From JBLHKE01 sp047619485 (GTDB lineage Bacteria > Verrucomicrobiota > Verrucomicrobiia > Verrucomicrobiales > DEV007): 12,724 nucleotides of DNA. A model generated the notes under the pieces. That model was not told the DNA's origin, made no database searches, and saw only the letters and a list, made by a program, of their open reading frames with translations. The stretch covers positions 1 through 12,724 of the forward strand of contig JBLHKE010000146.1 of NCBI GenBank assembly GCA_047619485.1. The letters are read 5' to 3'. The position numbers and the translations under genes were made by a program. Shown in pieces: positions 1-6,784 of the stretch. Each line of letters begins with the position of its first letter. The stretch's first letter is position 1.

Positions 1-1769
1 CCGAGGGCCGGCGCGGTGGTGTCGATGACGCTGAAGCTGGCAGTCGTGCTGACGCTATTGCCATGAGCATCCTTCGCGGTGAAGGTCACCAGAGCGGATC
101 CAGTGGCACCGCAGCCATCACTGAGGGCAGTGAAGTCATTGGTCCATGCTACTTCGGAGCAGGCATCTTTTGCCGTTGCGCCAGCGTTGCTGTTAAGCCA
201 CGCTTGGAGTTCAGCAACATTACCAGCACCGTCACATTCGACGACTTGATCGGTCGCCGGGATGGAGATCACTGGTGCGACGGTATCCACGACATTAACC
301 GTGCGGGTGAGCTGCAATGCCGCGTTACCGCTGGCATCGGAGATGTCGTAGATCACCGAGTAGGAACCAGGCGTCGAGGTATTCACGGCACTGGCGTCAA
401 TGATGACGAGTCCCAGTGTCAAGTTGCAGTTGTCGGCGGCAGTTGCGCCGAGTTCGACATACGAGGCCCGGCATTCGATAAGCTGCGGATTGGCACCAAT
501 GAGCGTGATGACCGGAGCGATGTTGTCTTGCACAGTCACTGTCGCGACGCATGAGTTCGTATTGCCGTTGGTATCCGTCACCGTCAATTTAACGGAATTC
601 GCTCCAACGTCAGCACAAGAGAACGACGATTGGCTCACGCTGATACTTGCGATTCCACAATCGTCGGTGCTGCCATTGTCAATCTGACTGGCGGAAATCG
701 AAGCGTTTCCGAACGCGTCCAATTGAATGGTAATATCCTGACACTTGGCCACGGGCGGCTTATCCTTGATTCCGACAACGATCCTTGCCGAAGCCGAGTT
801 GCCGTCGTCATTGGTGCAAGTAACCGTGTAAGTTCCCGCATTGGCGGTCGTGACATTGGCGAGGGTCGGGTTAGGTCCGGTAGCGATGAATCCATTCGGC
901 CCGGTCCAAGTGAAGGTGGCATTTTGAAAAACGGTCAACCAATCCAATTGATTAAGAATCAAATGGTATTGGTTTCCGCCTGGGTTACTACCTCCACGGG
1001 ACGCGTGGAAATCCTGATCAGGGCCTTGAACAATCATCCTTCCCCCGCTGGGATAGGATCCATGTAGCGCTAAGGTATTACCACCCCCGGTGATATACGG
1101 TGAGAACACCGAAGACCAGGAAGTCACTCGCAAATGATGATTGGCAAAATGACCGACGATACCATCTGTTAAACCTGGAACTGCACTTATTGTATAACTA
1201 GAACCGTAAGAACCGTCAAACTGGTTTCCAATCACTTCAGGCGCCAAATCGCCAATGTTGCGGTCATCCTCCCAAAAGATACTTCCACCCAGATCAATGA
1301 ACGGCTTAATGCGGGTTGCCCAATCGCCATTTAAGGAGGTTGTTGTGGCCCAAGTAAACAACAAGACATCGTATTTCTTCCGCAGTTGCTCGGGCGTCTG
1401 GCTATTATAAGTCGCCGCTGAGATTCGCTCAATCGATCCAGCCCGATCGCCGGAACTAAAGACTTCGTTAAACTCCTGGTTGCCATCATTGTTGCCGATA
1501 CCCGCCATGCGGATCGGCCCGGTTGCGCCTTCGCCCGGATCACAGGTGGCGCCTAGCACCAGGGTTTCTCCGATACAGAGCGGCCCATTGCTGATTACCG
1601 AAGTGATGTCCATGGCCTGGATTTGGCTCCCGCTTGATAGCGCCAATAGCGCGCACATCAATAAGAATGACCGAATCGACCGCTTAAGAATTCTTCCTAA
1701 GACGATCGGCGAACCACTGTATTCAACAGATGGTTTCAGAGTTCTCTTTATACTTTCTTTATTTTTCAT
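1..1769 (-). CDS. Large modular secreted/surface protein with Ig-like, HYR-like and DUF5011-like domains (partial, 3' end beyond base 1)
   Basis: The minus strand is open without interruption from the ATG at 1769 to base 1 (589 whole codons). The first 52 residues form a long basic stretch, then a hydrophobic segment (about 34-47) ending SQIQA, a plausible signal peptide. Residues 57-82 (NGPLCIGETLVLGAT) and 283-330 (FTWTGPNGF, TTANAGTYTVTCT) look like two halves of one Ig-like domain. Residues about 86-280 between them resemble a ThuA/GATase1-like fold (YDVLLFTWA, FIDLGGSIFWEDD, GGRMIVQGPD) without an evident catalytic Cys. Three further beta-sandwich modules follow at about 336-418 (VAKCQDITIQLD, NGSTDDCGI), 419-498 (DUF5011-like, ITLIGANPQLIEC) and 499-587 (VVECDGAGNVAELQAWL), each closing on a D..AP linker. 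It is probably an adhesin or matrix protein; the C-terminus is unseen. No Shine-Dalgarno is visible. Base composition is lower in GC than its neighbours. Confidence 0.88.
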   Translation of the reverse strand, partial: MKNKESIKRTLKPSVEYSGSPIVLGRILKRSIRSFLLMCALLALSSGSQIQAMDITSVISNGPLCIGETLVLGATCDPGEGATGPIRMAGIGNNDGNQEFNEVFSSGDRAGSIERISAATYNSQTPEQLRKKYDVLLFTWATTTSLNGDWATRIKPFIDLGGSIFWEDDRNIGDLAPEVIGNQFDGSYGSSYTISAVPGLTDGIVGHFANHHLRVTSWSSVFSPYITGGGNTLALHGSYPSGGRMIVQGPDQDFHASRGGSNPGGNQYHLILNQLDWLTVFQNATFTWTGPNGFIATGPNPTLANVTTANAGTYTVTCTNDDGNSASARIVVGIKDKPPVAKCQDITIQLDAFGNASISASQIDNGSTDDCGIASISVSQSSFSCADVGANSVKLTVTDTNGNTNSCVATVTVQDNIAPVITLIGANPQLIECRASYVELGATAADNCNLTLGLVIIDASAVNTSTPGSYSVIYDISDASGNAALQLTRTVNVVDTVAPVISIPATDQVVECDGAGNVAELQAWLNSNAGATAKDACSEVAWTNDFTALSDGCGATGSALVTFTAKDAHGNSVSTTASFSVIDTTAPAL

Positions 1770-1898
1770 GTTTTGCTGTTGCGAGGAATTTGCTTTTTGC
1801 GTGAGGCGCTTGAGGGCGCCGTTGAAGGGATCGGAGATGGGGAGAAAGGGGTGTGCTCTTCTTCATCCCGTGGGAGCGGGGCTCTTTAATTTATGTCA

Positions 1899-1934
1899 TC
1901 TAATCGATAAAGAAGGTCTTCTAATCGATAAAGA
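1899..1934. repeat. 15-bp direct repeat, possible operator pair
   Basis: TCTAATCGATAAAGA occurs at 1899-1913 and again, perfectly, at 1920-1934. The 21-bp period is two helical turns, so both copies present the same DNA face. Each copy contains the palindrome ATCGAT. The pair lies between the divergent surface-protein gene and tetR, upstream of both. A regulatory binding site is the natural reading, but no regulator can be assigned from sequence alone. Confidence 0.6.
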
Positions 1935-1950
1935 GAGGTTCTACAACCTG

Positions 1951-1974
1951 TTTTTTTACATTTATGTAAAAAAA
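1951..1974. promoter_or_regulatory. 24-bp perfect palindrome, candidate TetR operator
   Basis: The arms TTTTTTTACAT (1951-1961) and ATGTAAAAAAA (1964-1974) are exact reverse complements around a 2-bp centre. It sits about 85-110 bp before the TTG used for tetR and about 180 bp before the surface-protein ATG. TetR-family dimers typically bind such short-spaced palindromes next to their own gene (family knowledge). Assignment to this TetR is inference. The T and A tracts could also give bent DNA or, less likely here, act as a terminator stem. Confidence 0.5.
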
Positions 1975-2060
1975 AATACGAGCGCGTATACACAGTTACG
2001 CTGGCGTATCGTCAATCGGATATCACCTCGAGAAAAAAGCGCTTAGAGCGGCATGAGGAA

Positions 2061-2825
2061 TTGCTTGCGGCGGCTCGGGAATTGTTGATCACTGGAGGCT
2101 TGATGGCATTGGGGATCGAACAGCTTTCGAAGGTGACCGGCTATTCTCGACCGACGATCTACAACCATTTTGCCTCGCGCGACGCGATATTGCTCGCCCT
2201 CGCTCAAAGAAATCTGGAGGTGACGAGCGAATTGATAGCGAAGGCTCGCCGCTTCGACGGAACGACGCGCGAACGCGCGCTTGGTCTGATCTTGGCCTAT
2301 GAGGTGATGGCACGCTTCGAGGAGGATGAGTTCCACGTCACCGAAGCTCTCGGGATGCCGTGGGTGCGCAGCACGCTGGAGGAAGAGGATGCCAGAGAGT
2401 TCATCGCGATGGTAGTTGCCTACTCAAACAACCTGACCGAACTGGTCGAACTGGCGATCGAGTCAGGGGAACTGGTGTTGCCGGATGGGATGAGCGCAGG
2501 GAGCGTGGTATTCCACAGCCTCTCGATGACCTACGGTATTTACACGTCGATCATCAAGGCGCGCATCATCCTAAAGCTGTCGAAGGTGGTTGATCCCTGG
2601 GCGGAATCGAGGCTCGCTCTGCATGCGTTCTGGGATGGGATCGGTTGGTCGGCGAAGAGCGACGAGGTGGATTACTCCGAGATGGCCGATCGATTCCTGA
2701 AAAAGATTTTTCCCGATCAATGGCTAGAACTGGCGATCGCCAGAGTCAAGGAAGAGTCGGGACTCGGCGATCAGGGGGATGCGGGCGGCGAGACCAAGTC
2801 CTGCGACCGAACCATTAGTGCGTAA
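2061..2825 (+). CDS. TetR/AcrR-family transcriptional regulator
   Basis: The protein starts with the TetR N-terminal helices (LLAAARELLITGGL) and a helix-turn-helix at about residues 18-37 (GIEQLSKVTGYSRPTIYNHF, then ASRDAILLAL). This is the family's recognition helix followed by the Y.HF motif. The rest (about 210 residues) is an all-helical ligand/dimer domain that I cannot match to a known effector class. The start is uncertain. The only canonical start codon in frame is TTG 2061, which cuts into helix 1. Family-like sequence (TSREKKRLERHEE) continues upstream in the same frame, which is open back to 1932 and offers only CTG 2001 as a near-cognate start. It is divergent from the surface-protein gene and probably autoregulates through the palindrome at 1951-1974. 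Its TAA stop lies inside the target duplication of the foldback element that follows. Confidence 0.9.
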   Translation: MLAAARELLITGGLMALGIEQLSKVTGYSRPTIYNHFASRDAILLALAQRNLEVTSELIAKARRFDGTTRERALGLILAYEVMARFEEDEFHVTEALGMPWVRSTLEEEDAREFIAMVVAYSNNLTELVELAIESGELVLPDGMSAGSVVFHSLSMTYGIYTSIIKARIILKLSKVVDPWAESRLALHAFWDGIGWSAKSDEVDYSEMADRFLKKIFPDQWLELAIARVKEESGLGDQGDAGGETKSCDRTISA

Positions 2826-2975
2826 GAGCCTGTCGGACTTACCCGATCCGACAAGAATCATTTTAGAATTCGCCCAGATCGGCCTGCTGCATCGTCATTC
2901 AAATTCTCCCCAGCAAGCGGATCTGGATCGGAATTTTAAAAGGTTTTGCTCGAATCCTCTAAGTCCGAAAGGCTC
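2826..2975. mobile_element. MITE-like foldback element with GTAA target duplication
   Basis: Left end GAGCCTGTCGGACTTA (2826-2841) and the reverse complement of the right end, GAGCCTTTCGGACTTA (2960-2975), match at 15 of 16 bases. Inverted similarity continues inward (TTTTAGAATTC against TTTTAAAATTC; GATCGGCCTGCTG against GATCCGCTTGCTG) to a roughly 20-nt centre near 2890-2909, so almost the whole 150 bp can fold back. The flanks are GTAA at 2822-2825 and GTAA at 2976-2979, a 4-bp target duplication. There is no coding capacity. The transposase family that mobilised it is not identifiable here. Confidence 0.75.
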
Positions 2976-3057
2976 GTAACTCCGATTTGGAATCAAAGCC
3001 CAGTGCTCACGAGACTGTCGACGACTCGATTCTCCGGGGTACGATTGCAAATCGAAG

Positions 3058-4614
3058 CTACGGCAACAGGTCGATCACGTGGAACAAGGTGATCGGCGGA
3101 TCCCCCTCGCTGATGACGCCACTATCTTCGGTTTTAAAATTTTCGCCAGCGGCTTTGACTGTATCGCTGCTCGCCAAGATTCCGATGCCCTGTTCGCGGC
3201 TGGCGGCAGCGACTCTAGCGGCACCGTTGACAGCTTCGCCGACGGCTTTGTAGGCCATCCGTGGGGGGCTGGTCACGGCTCCGACCGAGGCCTCGGCGGT
3301 GTGGATGCCGATGTGTAGTACCATGCCCTCACCTGCGGCGGTCTCCTTGAACGCTCTCTGCATCTCGATCGCCGAGGCAAGGGCGAGATGCTCGTGGTGT
3401 GAGTTATTGCGAGTGCTGCCAAATGTGGCCATCAGCCCCGCGCCGTAGAAACGGTCGAGGGTGCCGCCGTTGTCGAAAATGGTGGCGACCGTCTGGGAGA
3501 AAAACGTGTTCAGGATCGATAGAACCCTCTCCTGCGTGAGCTCCTCGCTGTGCTCCTCGCTGTGCTCCTCGCTGTGCTCCTCGCTGTGCTCCTCGCTGTG
3601 CTCCTCGCTGTGCTCCTCGCTGTGCTCCTCGCTGTGCTTCTCGTTGTGCTTCTCGCTGTGCTTCTCGACGTCGTCGATATCGCAGAACATAACGGTGATC
3701 CGCTTCTGCGTGCTGCCGGTGCGGTTCTCGAACTCACCGCTACCTTCGGCCACGTCCGAGGTCATGTCGCGGGCGACGTAGCGGCTCAGCGCGCCCTCGA
3801 GTTCCAACTTCTCTTGCAGCGAGTCCGCCATCGTATCGACCGCGCGCTCGACGGCGCCGAACTCATCTTTGCGGGAACTGTTTAGCCGGGTGTCGAGATC
3901 ACCGTCACCGATTTTTTCGAGAACCCCGGTGATCCGCTTAAGCGGGCGGTTGAGCCGGTCGCTCAGGATGAACGACAGTGCGATGCCAAGCGCCACGGTC
4001 GCGAGTAGGGCGTAGAGACTGTAGATGCGCAGCTTGCGCTGGATCGTGCGCACCTTGCTGGCATTGAAGTCGATCCCGACCCGCGCCACGATCTTCCTCG
4101 ATTTGTCGCGCACTGGGGCATCGGCACTCAGGAAAGTCCCGTATTGGTCTGAGGTGAAGGAGATGTCGGCCCGCGCGGATCGTTCGAGGGAAAAGATGAG
4201 GTCGCGCGCGTCCTCCGCCTCGAATTCGAACGGGTCACCGTAGTCCGAGTGCTGCTCGCCCGGCTCTTCGGAATCGATCACATAGATCCACTTCGACGGG
4301 TCTGCCTCGCTTGGGCGGACGGTGTAGATAAAGGCGATGTCGATGTTCTCTTTGCGGTGTGCATCGCGGATTGCTCGCAGTTGCAAAGTTGTCGACAGGT
4401 AGGCCTCGGAATCGTCGGCACCCTCCCCGCGGATCTGATCGTGCTGGTCACCGTCGATCTCGAGAGCGGTGCTGATCGCGATGGCGCGAACCGTCTCTTG
4501 GATCTGGTTGTAGAGCGATTGCTCCGCGAGGTGGCTGACCAACAAATAGAGCAGCGTCGAGGCAGCGATTGCCATACCTATAAAGGAGATGAGAATTTTT
4601 GTTCGGTACTTCAT
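3058..4614 (-). CDS. Membrane HAMP / class III adenylate-guanylate cyclase-like protein with HSEE tandem repeat
   Basis: TM1 is at about residues 7-27 and a Cache-like extracytoplasmic sensor at 28-196. TM2 follows at about 198-218, HAMP at about 219-272 and a class III cyclase homology domain from 305 to the end. Cyclase landmarks are VMFCDID (first metal Asp D312), FDNGGTLDRFYG, IGIHTAEASVGAV and VNGAAR (N463, R467). Departures from the family: GDG is GAG at 391-393, so the second metal Asp is Ala392. The purine-specifying positions appear to be R388 and K456 rather than a usual K/D, K/T or E/C pair. Right after the first beta-strand, residues 319-358 are a His/Glu-rich repeat with eight perfect HSEE units. 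These suggest weak, altered or lost catalysis. AGGAG lies 3 nt before the ATG. The gene converges on tetR, with the MITE between them. It stands alone apart from possible readthrough from the upstream minus-strand genes. Confidence 0.9.
   Translation of the reverse strand: MKYRTKILISFIGMAIAASTLLYLLVSHLAEQSLYNQIQETVRAIAISTALEIDGDQHDQIRGEGADDSEAYLSTTLQLRAIRDAHRKENIDIAFIYTVRPSEADPSKWIYVIDSEEPGEQHSDYGDPFEFEAEDARDLIFSLERSARADISFTSDQYGTFLSADAPVRDKSRKIVARVGIDFNASKVRTIQRKLRIYSLYALLATVALGIALSFILSDRLNRPLKRITGVLEKIGDGDLDTRLNSSRKDEFGAVERAVDTMADSLQEKLELEGALSRYVARDMTSDVAEGSGEFENRTGSTQKRITVMFCDIDDVEKHSEKHNEKHSEEHSEEHSEEHSEEHSEEHSEEHSEEHSEELTQERVLSILNTFFSQTVATIFDNGGTLDRFYGAGLMATFGSTRNNSHHEHLALASAIEMQRAFKETAAGEGMVLHIGIHTAEASVGAVTSPPRMAYKAVGEAVNGAARVAAASREQGIGILASSDTVKAAGENFKTEDSGVISEGDPPITLFHVIDLLP
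3541..3660. repeat. 12-bp tandem repeat inside the cyclase gene
   Basis: The plus-strand unit CTCCTCGCTGTG is repeated eight times without a mismatch (3541-3636). Two variants follow, CTTCTCGTTGTG and CTTCTCGCTGTG (3637-3660), then a decayed partial unit. Read on the minus strand each perfect unit encodes His-Ser-Glu-Glu. The 12-bp period keeps the frame, so copy-number change would alter only protein length. All alternative frames are also open across it, which explains several spurious overlapping ORFs. Confidence 0.97.
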
Positions 4615-4670
4615 TGTCTCCTAGTGGGATTGCGGAGTCGTTCAGGGTGAGTGACCTACTTCGATCTACC

Positions 4671-4760
4671 ACAACCTACTACAACCTACTACAACCTACC
4701 ACACCCTACCACAACCTACCACAACCTACTACAACCTACTATAACCTACTACAACCTACT
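4671..4760. repeat. 10-bp tandem repeat array upstream of the cyclase
   Basis: Nine consecutive 10-bp units with consensus ACAACCTACY run from 4671 to 4760 with only a few substitutions (CCC in the unit at 4701, AT start at 4741). A decayed half unit precedes at about 4665. The period is not a multiple of three and no credible gene covers it. On the cyclase's strand the unit reads RGTAGGTTGT, and the array is 57-146 bases before the cyclase ATG, so it is in the promoter or leader. A 10-bp spacing places every unit on one helical face. Confidence 0.95.
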
Positions 4761-4976
4761 GCAAGCCGGCGTGGGGTGAAAGAGAAAACCTAGTGGTCGC
4801 GCGAGGCATTAGGAAAATTTGATCGGAGGATCGAACGGAACTTTCTTTTCGTATCCGAAGAGCTGAACCAAGGCGTTTGGCGCATCGCATTAAGGATTTG
4901 ATGGCGGCATGCATCCTCTCCTCCTCATCGGCAATCTGAATGTCTTTCTCATTTTCAGAGGATTGCGTTTGATCAC
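4761..4976. other. Non-coding spacer upstream of the cyclase, no feature seen
   Basis: This is the rest of the 362-bp gap between the cyclase and the helical-repeat gene. I see no gene, RNA fold or clear terminator. It should contain the end of the upstream minus-strand transcript and possibly the cyclase promoter, but no convincing -35/-10 pair could be picked. Confidence 0.4.
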
Positions 4977-6206
4977 CTACTCGATTGGATCTTCCTCACG
5001 GTTTTCATAGAGCTTGATGAGTTCCTTTTTGAACTCGGGATCTTCATCGAGCAGCAGGTCGTAGATTTCTTCGCGCAGTTCTGGCTCGTAGTTTTCCCAC
5101 TCGGTGGTGATCTCGGCGCGGAAGCCCTCTTTGTCGGATAGGATCCACTCTTCGAAGACCACCATGGTGACCTCGAGGCGGCGCTCCAAATCGCGGATGT
5201 CGCGCGCCCAGGGCAGCGCTTCGGGTGGCGATGTTTCCGCATGGGTCTCGGCGAAGGTCGCTTTCGCGTTTTCTTTGAGTTCACCGTCGGGGATACCATC
5301 GATCCAGTTGGAGGCGCTGGCGGCTGATTTCTCGTCGGCTGCCCAACTGTGAATCACCGCCAGACTCGCTTGATCTCGCGTGCGCGGGTCGATGTCGCCC
5401 GCCTGATAACGTAGCCAGTTGGCTGCAGAGCGCGGGTCTTTGTCGGACCAGGCGGCGGCGAAGTTGACTACGATCAAGTTGCGGTCCCCGGGTTTCAATC
5501 TCCCTAACCAGGCAAGCCCGCGTTGCGGGTCGAGCCCACCGAGGTGGAAGGCGAGCGCCTTGATCGCCTCGGCGCGCGCGGGGGTGTCGGCGTCGAGCGA
5601 CGCGACCCAAGTGGTAGCGGCCTCGATGTCGTTCTGTGCCCACGCCGATGTCAGGGAGGCCGCGCCGGCGGGTGCGTTCTCCGTGAAAATGTTTTCCTCT
5701 ACCCACTGTGAGGCCGCGGCGGGGTCGAGCGCCCCCCAGGCGATGCCGAGTTCGGTGGTGGCATCGTTTTTCATACTGCCGAACGGTAGCTCAACCACCC
5801 ACGCGGCGGCCTGGCTCGGGTCCTTGGCCACCCAGATCTGCATCAGGTCGTACATGCGCTCGTCGCGCATTGGGTCGTCAGCCATCTGGGCGACGATCGA
5901 CGCCGCCAGCTTAGGATCGCGCTCGGCGAGGGTGCGGAATTGTTCCTCGTCGGCCACGTCCGGATCCGCAAATACGATACGGCCGGGTTTTTCGCCTGGG
6001 CGGATGAGGTGCGGCTCGACGGGCGGGGCGGCCGCGAGGTCATTGCTAGCAGTGGTTGTTCCTATCAGCAGCTCGTCTGATGCCGGTCTGGTGAAATAGC
6101 GTAGCAGCAGGACGCCTGCGGTGATGAAAAGGAACAGCGCGGCAACCGCTGAGATCTTCAGCCAGAGCGGTGCCTCGCCCTTGCCGTGAGTCGTTGGTTC
6201 CTTCAT
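4977..6206 (-). CDS. Membrane-anchored alpha-helical repeat protein (W/DP/AA repeats)
   Basis: The 409-residue protein has a short basic cytoplasmic N-terminus, one membrane segment at about residues 17-36 and a long extracytoplasmic part. Degenerate repeats of roughly 30-35 residues occur through residues ~90-320. Examples are IWVAKDPSQAAAWVVELPFG, IAWGALDPAAASQWVEE, AWSDKDPRSAANWLR and HSWAADEKSAASASNWI, and each looks like a helix pair. Such repeats are common in Verrucomicrobiota proteins of unknown function (recollection, not searched). The C-terminal third is charged and acidic (YENREEDPIE end). A scaffold or protein-interaction role in the envelope is the most that can be inferred. It is the third of three same-strand envelope genes, 69 bp after the Ig-like gene. 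No Shine-Dalgarno is visible before the ATG. Confidence 0.85.
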   Translation of the reverse strand: MKEPTTHGKGEAPLWLKISAVAALFLFITAGVLLLRYFTRPASDELLIGTTTASNDLAAAPPVEPHLIRPGEKPGRIVFADPDVADEEQFRTLAERDPKLAASIVAQMADDPMRDERMYDLMQIWVAKDPSQAAAWVVELPFGSMKNDATTELGIAWGALDPAAASQWVEENIFTENAPAGAASLTSAWAQNDIEAATTWVASLDADTPARAEAIKALAFHLGGLDPQRGLAWLGRLKPGDRNLIVVNFAAAWSDKDPRSAANWLRYQAGDIDPRTRDQASLAVIHSWAADEKSAASASNWIDGIPDGELKENAKATFAETHAETSPPEALPWARDIRDLERRLEVTMVVFEEWILSDKEGFRAEITTEWENYEPELREEIYDLLLDEDPEFKKELIKLYENREEDPIE

Positions 6207-6275
6207 GGGTCAATTCTTAGAGACTGGTCTCCAAGTTTGGACAAAGACGCAGTCGGAATGTTCGATGTCCCTGCG

Positions 6276-6722
6276 TTAGCGCGTTGGGATGCCGACGGTG
6301 CCGCCGGGATTGGCAGCGATCGCTGCAGCCGTCGTCGGGGCGCTATTCGAGCGCGAGCGGAAGATCTTCCGGCCGAGGGTGTCGGATTCGTTTTTGGCGT
6401 CGTCCCTGCAGCGAACATAGATGCGGCGGGCGCGACCCTTGCGCTTGTTCTTGTAAGAGAAGACGTAAGAGGTGGTGGTGGCGTCCGGGTTGGTAAGGAT
6501 GGCGCGACGCCAGCGCCTGTTGCCCTCGATGCGGTATTCGACCCGCTTCACGCCAACATCGTCGGTGGCGGTGCCGGTAACGGTGACGCGGTCAGTGAAG
6601 ACGGCTACGCCATTCACCGGGGCGGTCATGGTGACCGTCGGCGGGGTGGTGTCCTGGGCTTGCGCGTTGAGTGCGAACGCGAGCAGCGCGACAGGGAGGG
6701 CGAGTAACTTCTTCATCGTCAT
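6276..6722 (-). CDS. Small secreted protein with one Ig-like domain
   Basis: The protein has 148 residues, or 146 if the second ATG (6716, giving MKKLLALP) is used. A clear signal peptide ends ALNAQAQ at about residue 23. Residues about 25-122 look like a single bacterial Ig-like domain of the kind opening with D.TPPTVT...P..G.....D.VTV.GTATDD.GV..VEYRI. It is very rich in Arg/Lys (RRWRRA, KNKRKGRARR). The last 25 residues are an Ala/Pro/Gly/Thr low-complexity tail. No catalytic motif is visible. It could bind anionic polymer or act as a cell-surface accessory protein, which is inference from charge only. It lies 62 bp after the proline-rich gene and 69 bp before the helical-repeat gene, so the three may be one transcript. 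Confidence 0.8.
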   Translation of the reverse strand: MTMKKLLALPVALLAFALNAQAQDTTPPTVTMTAPVNGVAVFTDRVTVTGTATDDVGVKRVEYRIEGNRRWRRAILTNPDATTTSYVFSYKNKRKGRARRIYVRCRDDAKNESDTLGRKIFRSRSNSAPTTAAAIAANPGGTVGIPTR

Positions 6723-6784
6723 GGATAAAAAATACGCCTATTACTTGGGCAAGGCGAGAATTTAACCGTTACCTAACAGGATTG

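Noticed and set aside
63..1067. Plus-strand open frames of 163, 95 and 145 codons, and short minus-strand frames at 635-922 and 1331-1543
   Set aside because: They lie inside the continuous minus-strand surface-protein frame that runs from 1769 to base 1, whose translation has recognisable domains; theirs do not.
1951..1974. Rho-independent terminator
   Set aside because: The stem is nearly all A/T and lies in a divergent promoter region, so an operator is a better reading.
3461..3885. Plus- and minus-strand frames with CSSL, LLAV or ARST repeats
   Set aside because: They are other-frame readings of the 12-bp repeat in the cyclase gene. Only the HSEE frame sits in a recognisable protein.
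4671..4760. CRISPR array
   Set aside because: The units are 10 bp and contiguous, without spacers, and no cas genes are present.
4599..4793. 64-codon plus-strand frame with TTYYNLLQP repeats
   Set aside because: It is just the 10-bp array read through all three frames. It has no domain and overlaps the cyclase start.
5419..6099. 226-codon plus-strand frame
   Set aside because: It is antisense to the helical-repeat protein, whose W/DP/AA repeats and membrane segment mark it as the real gene.
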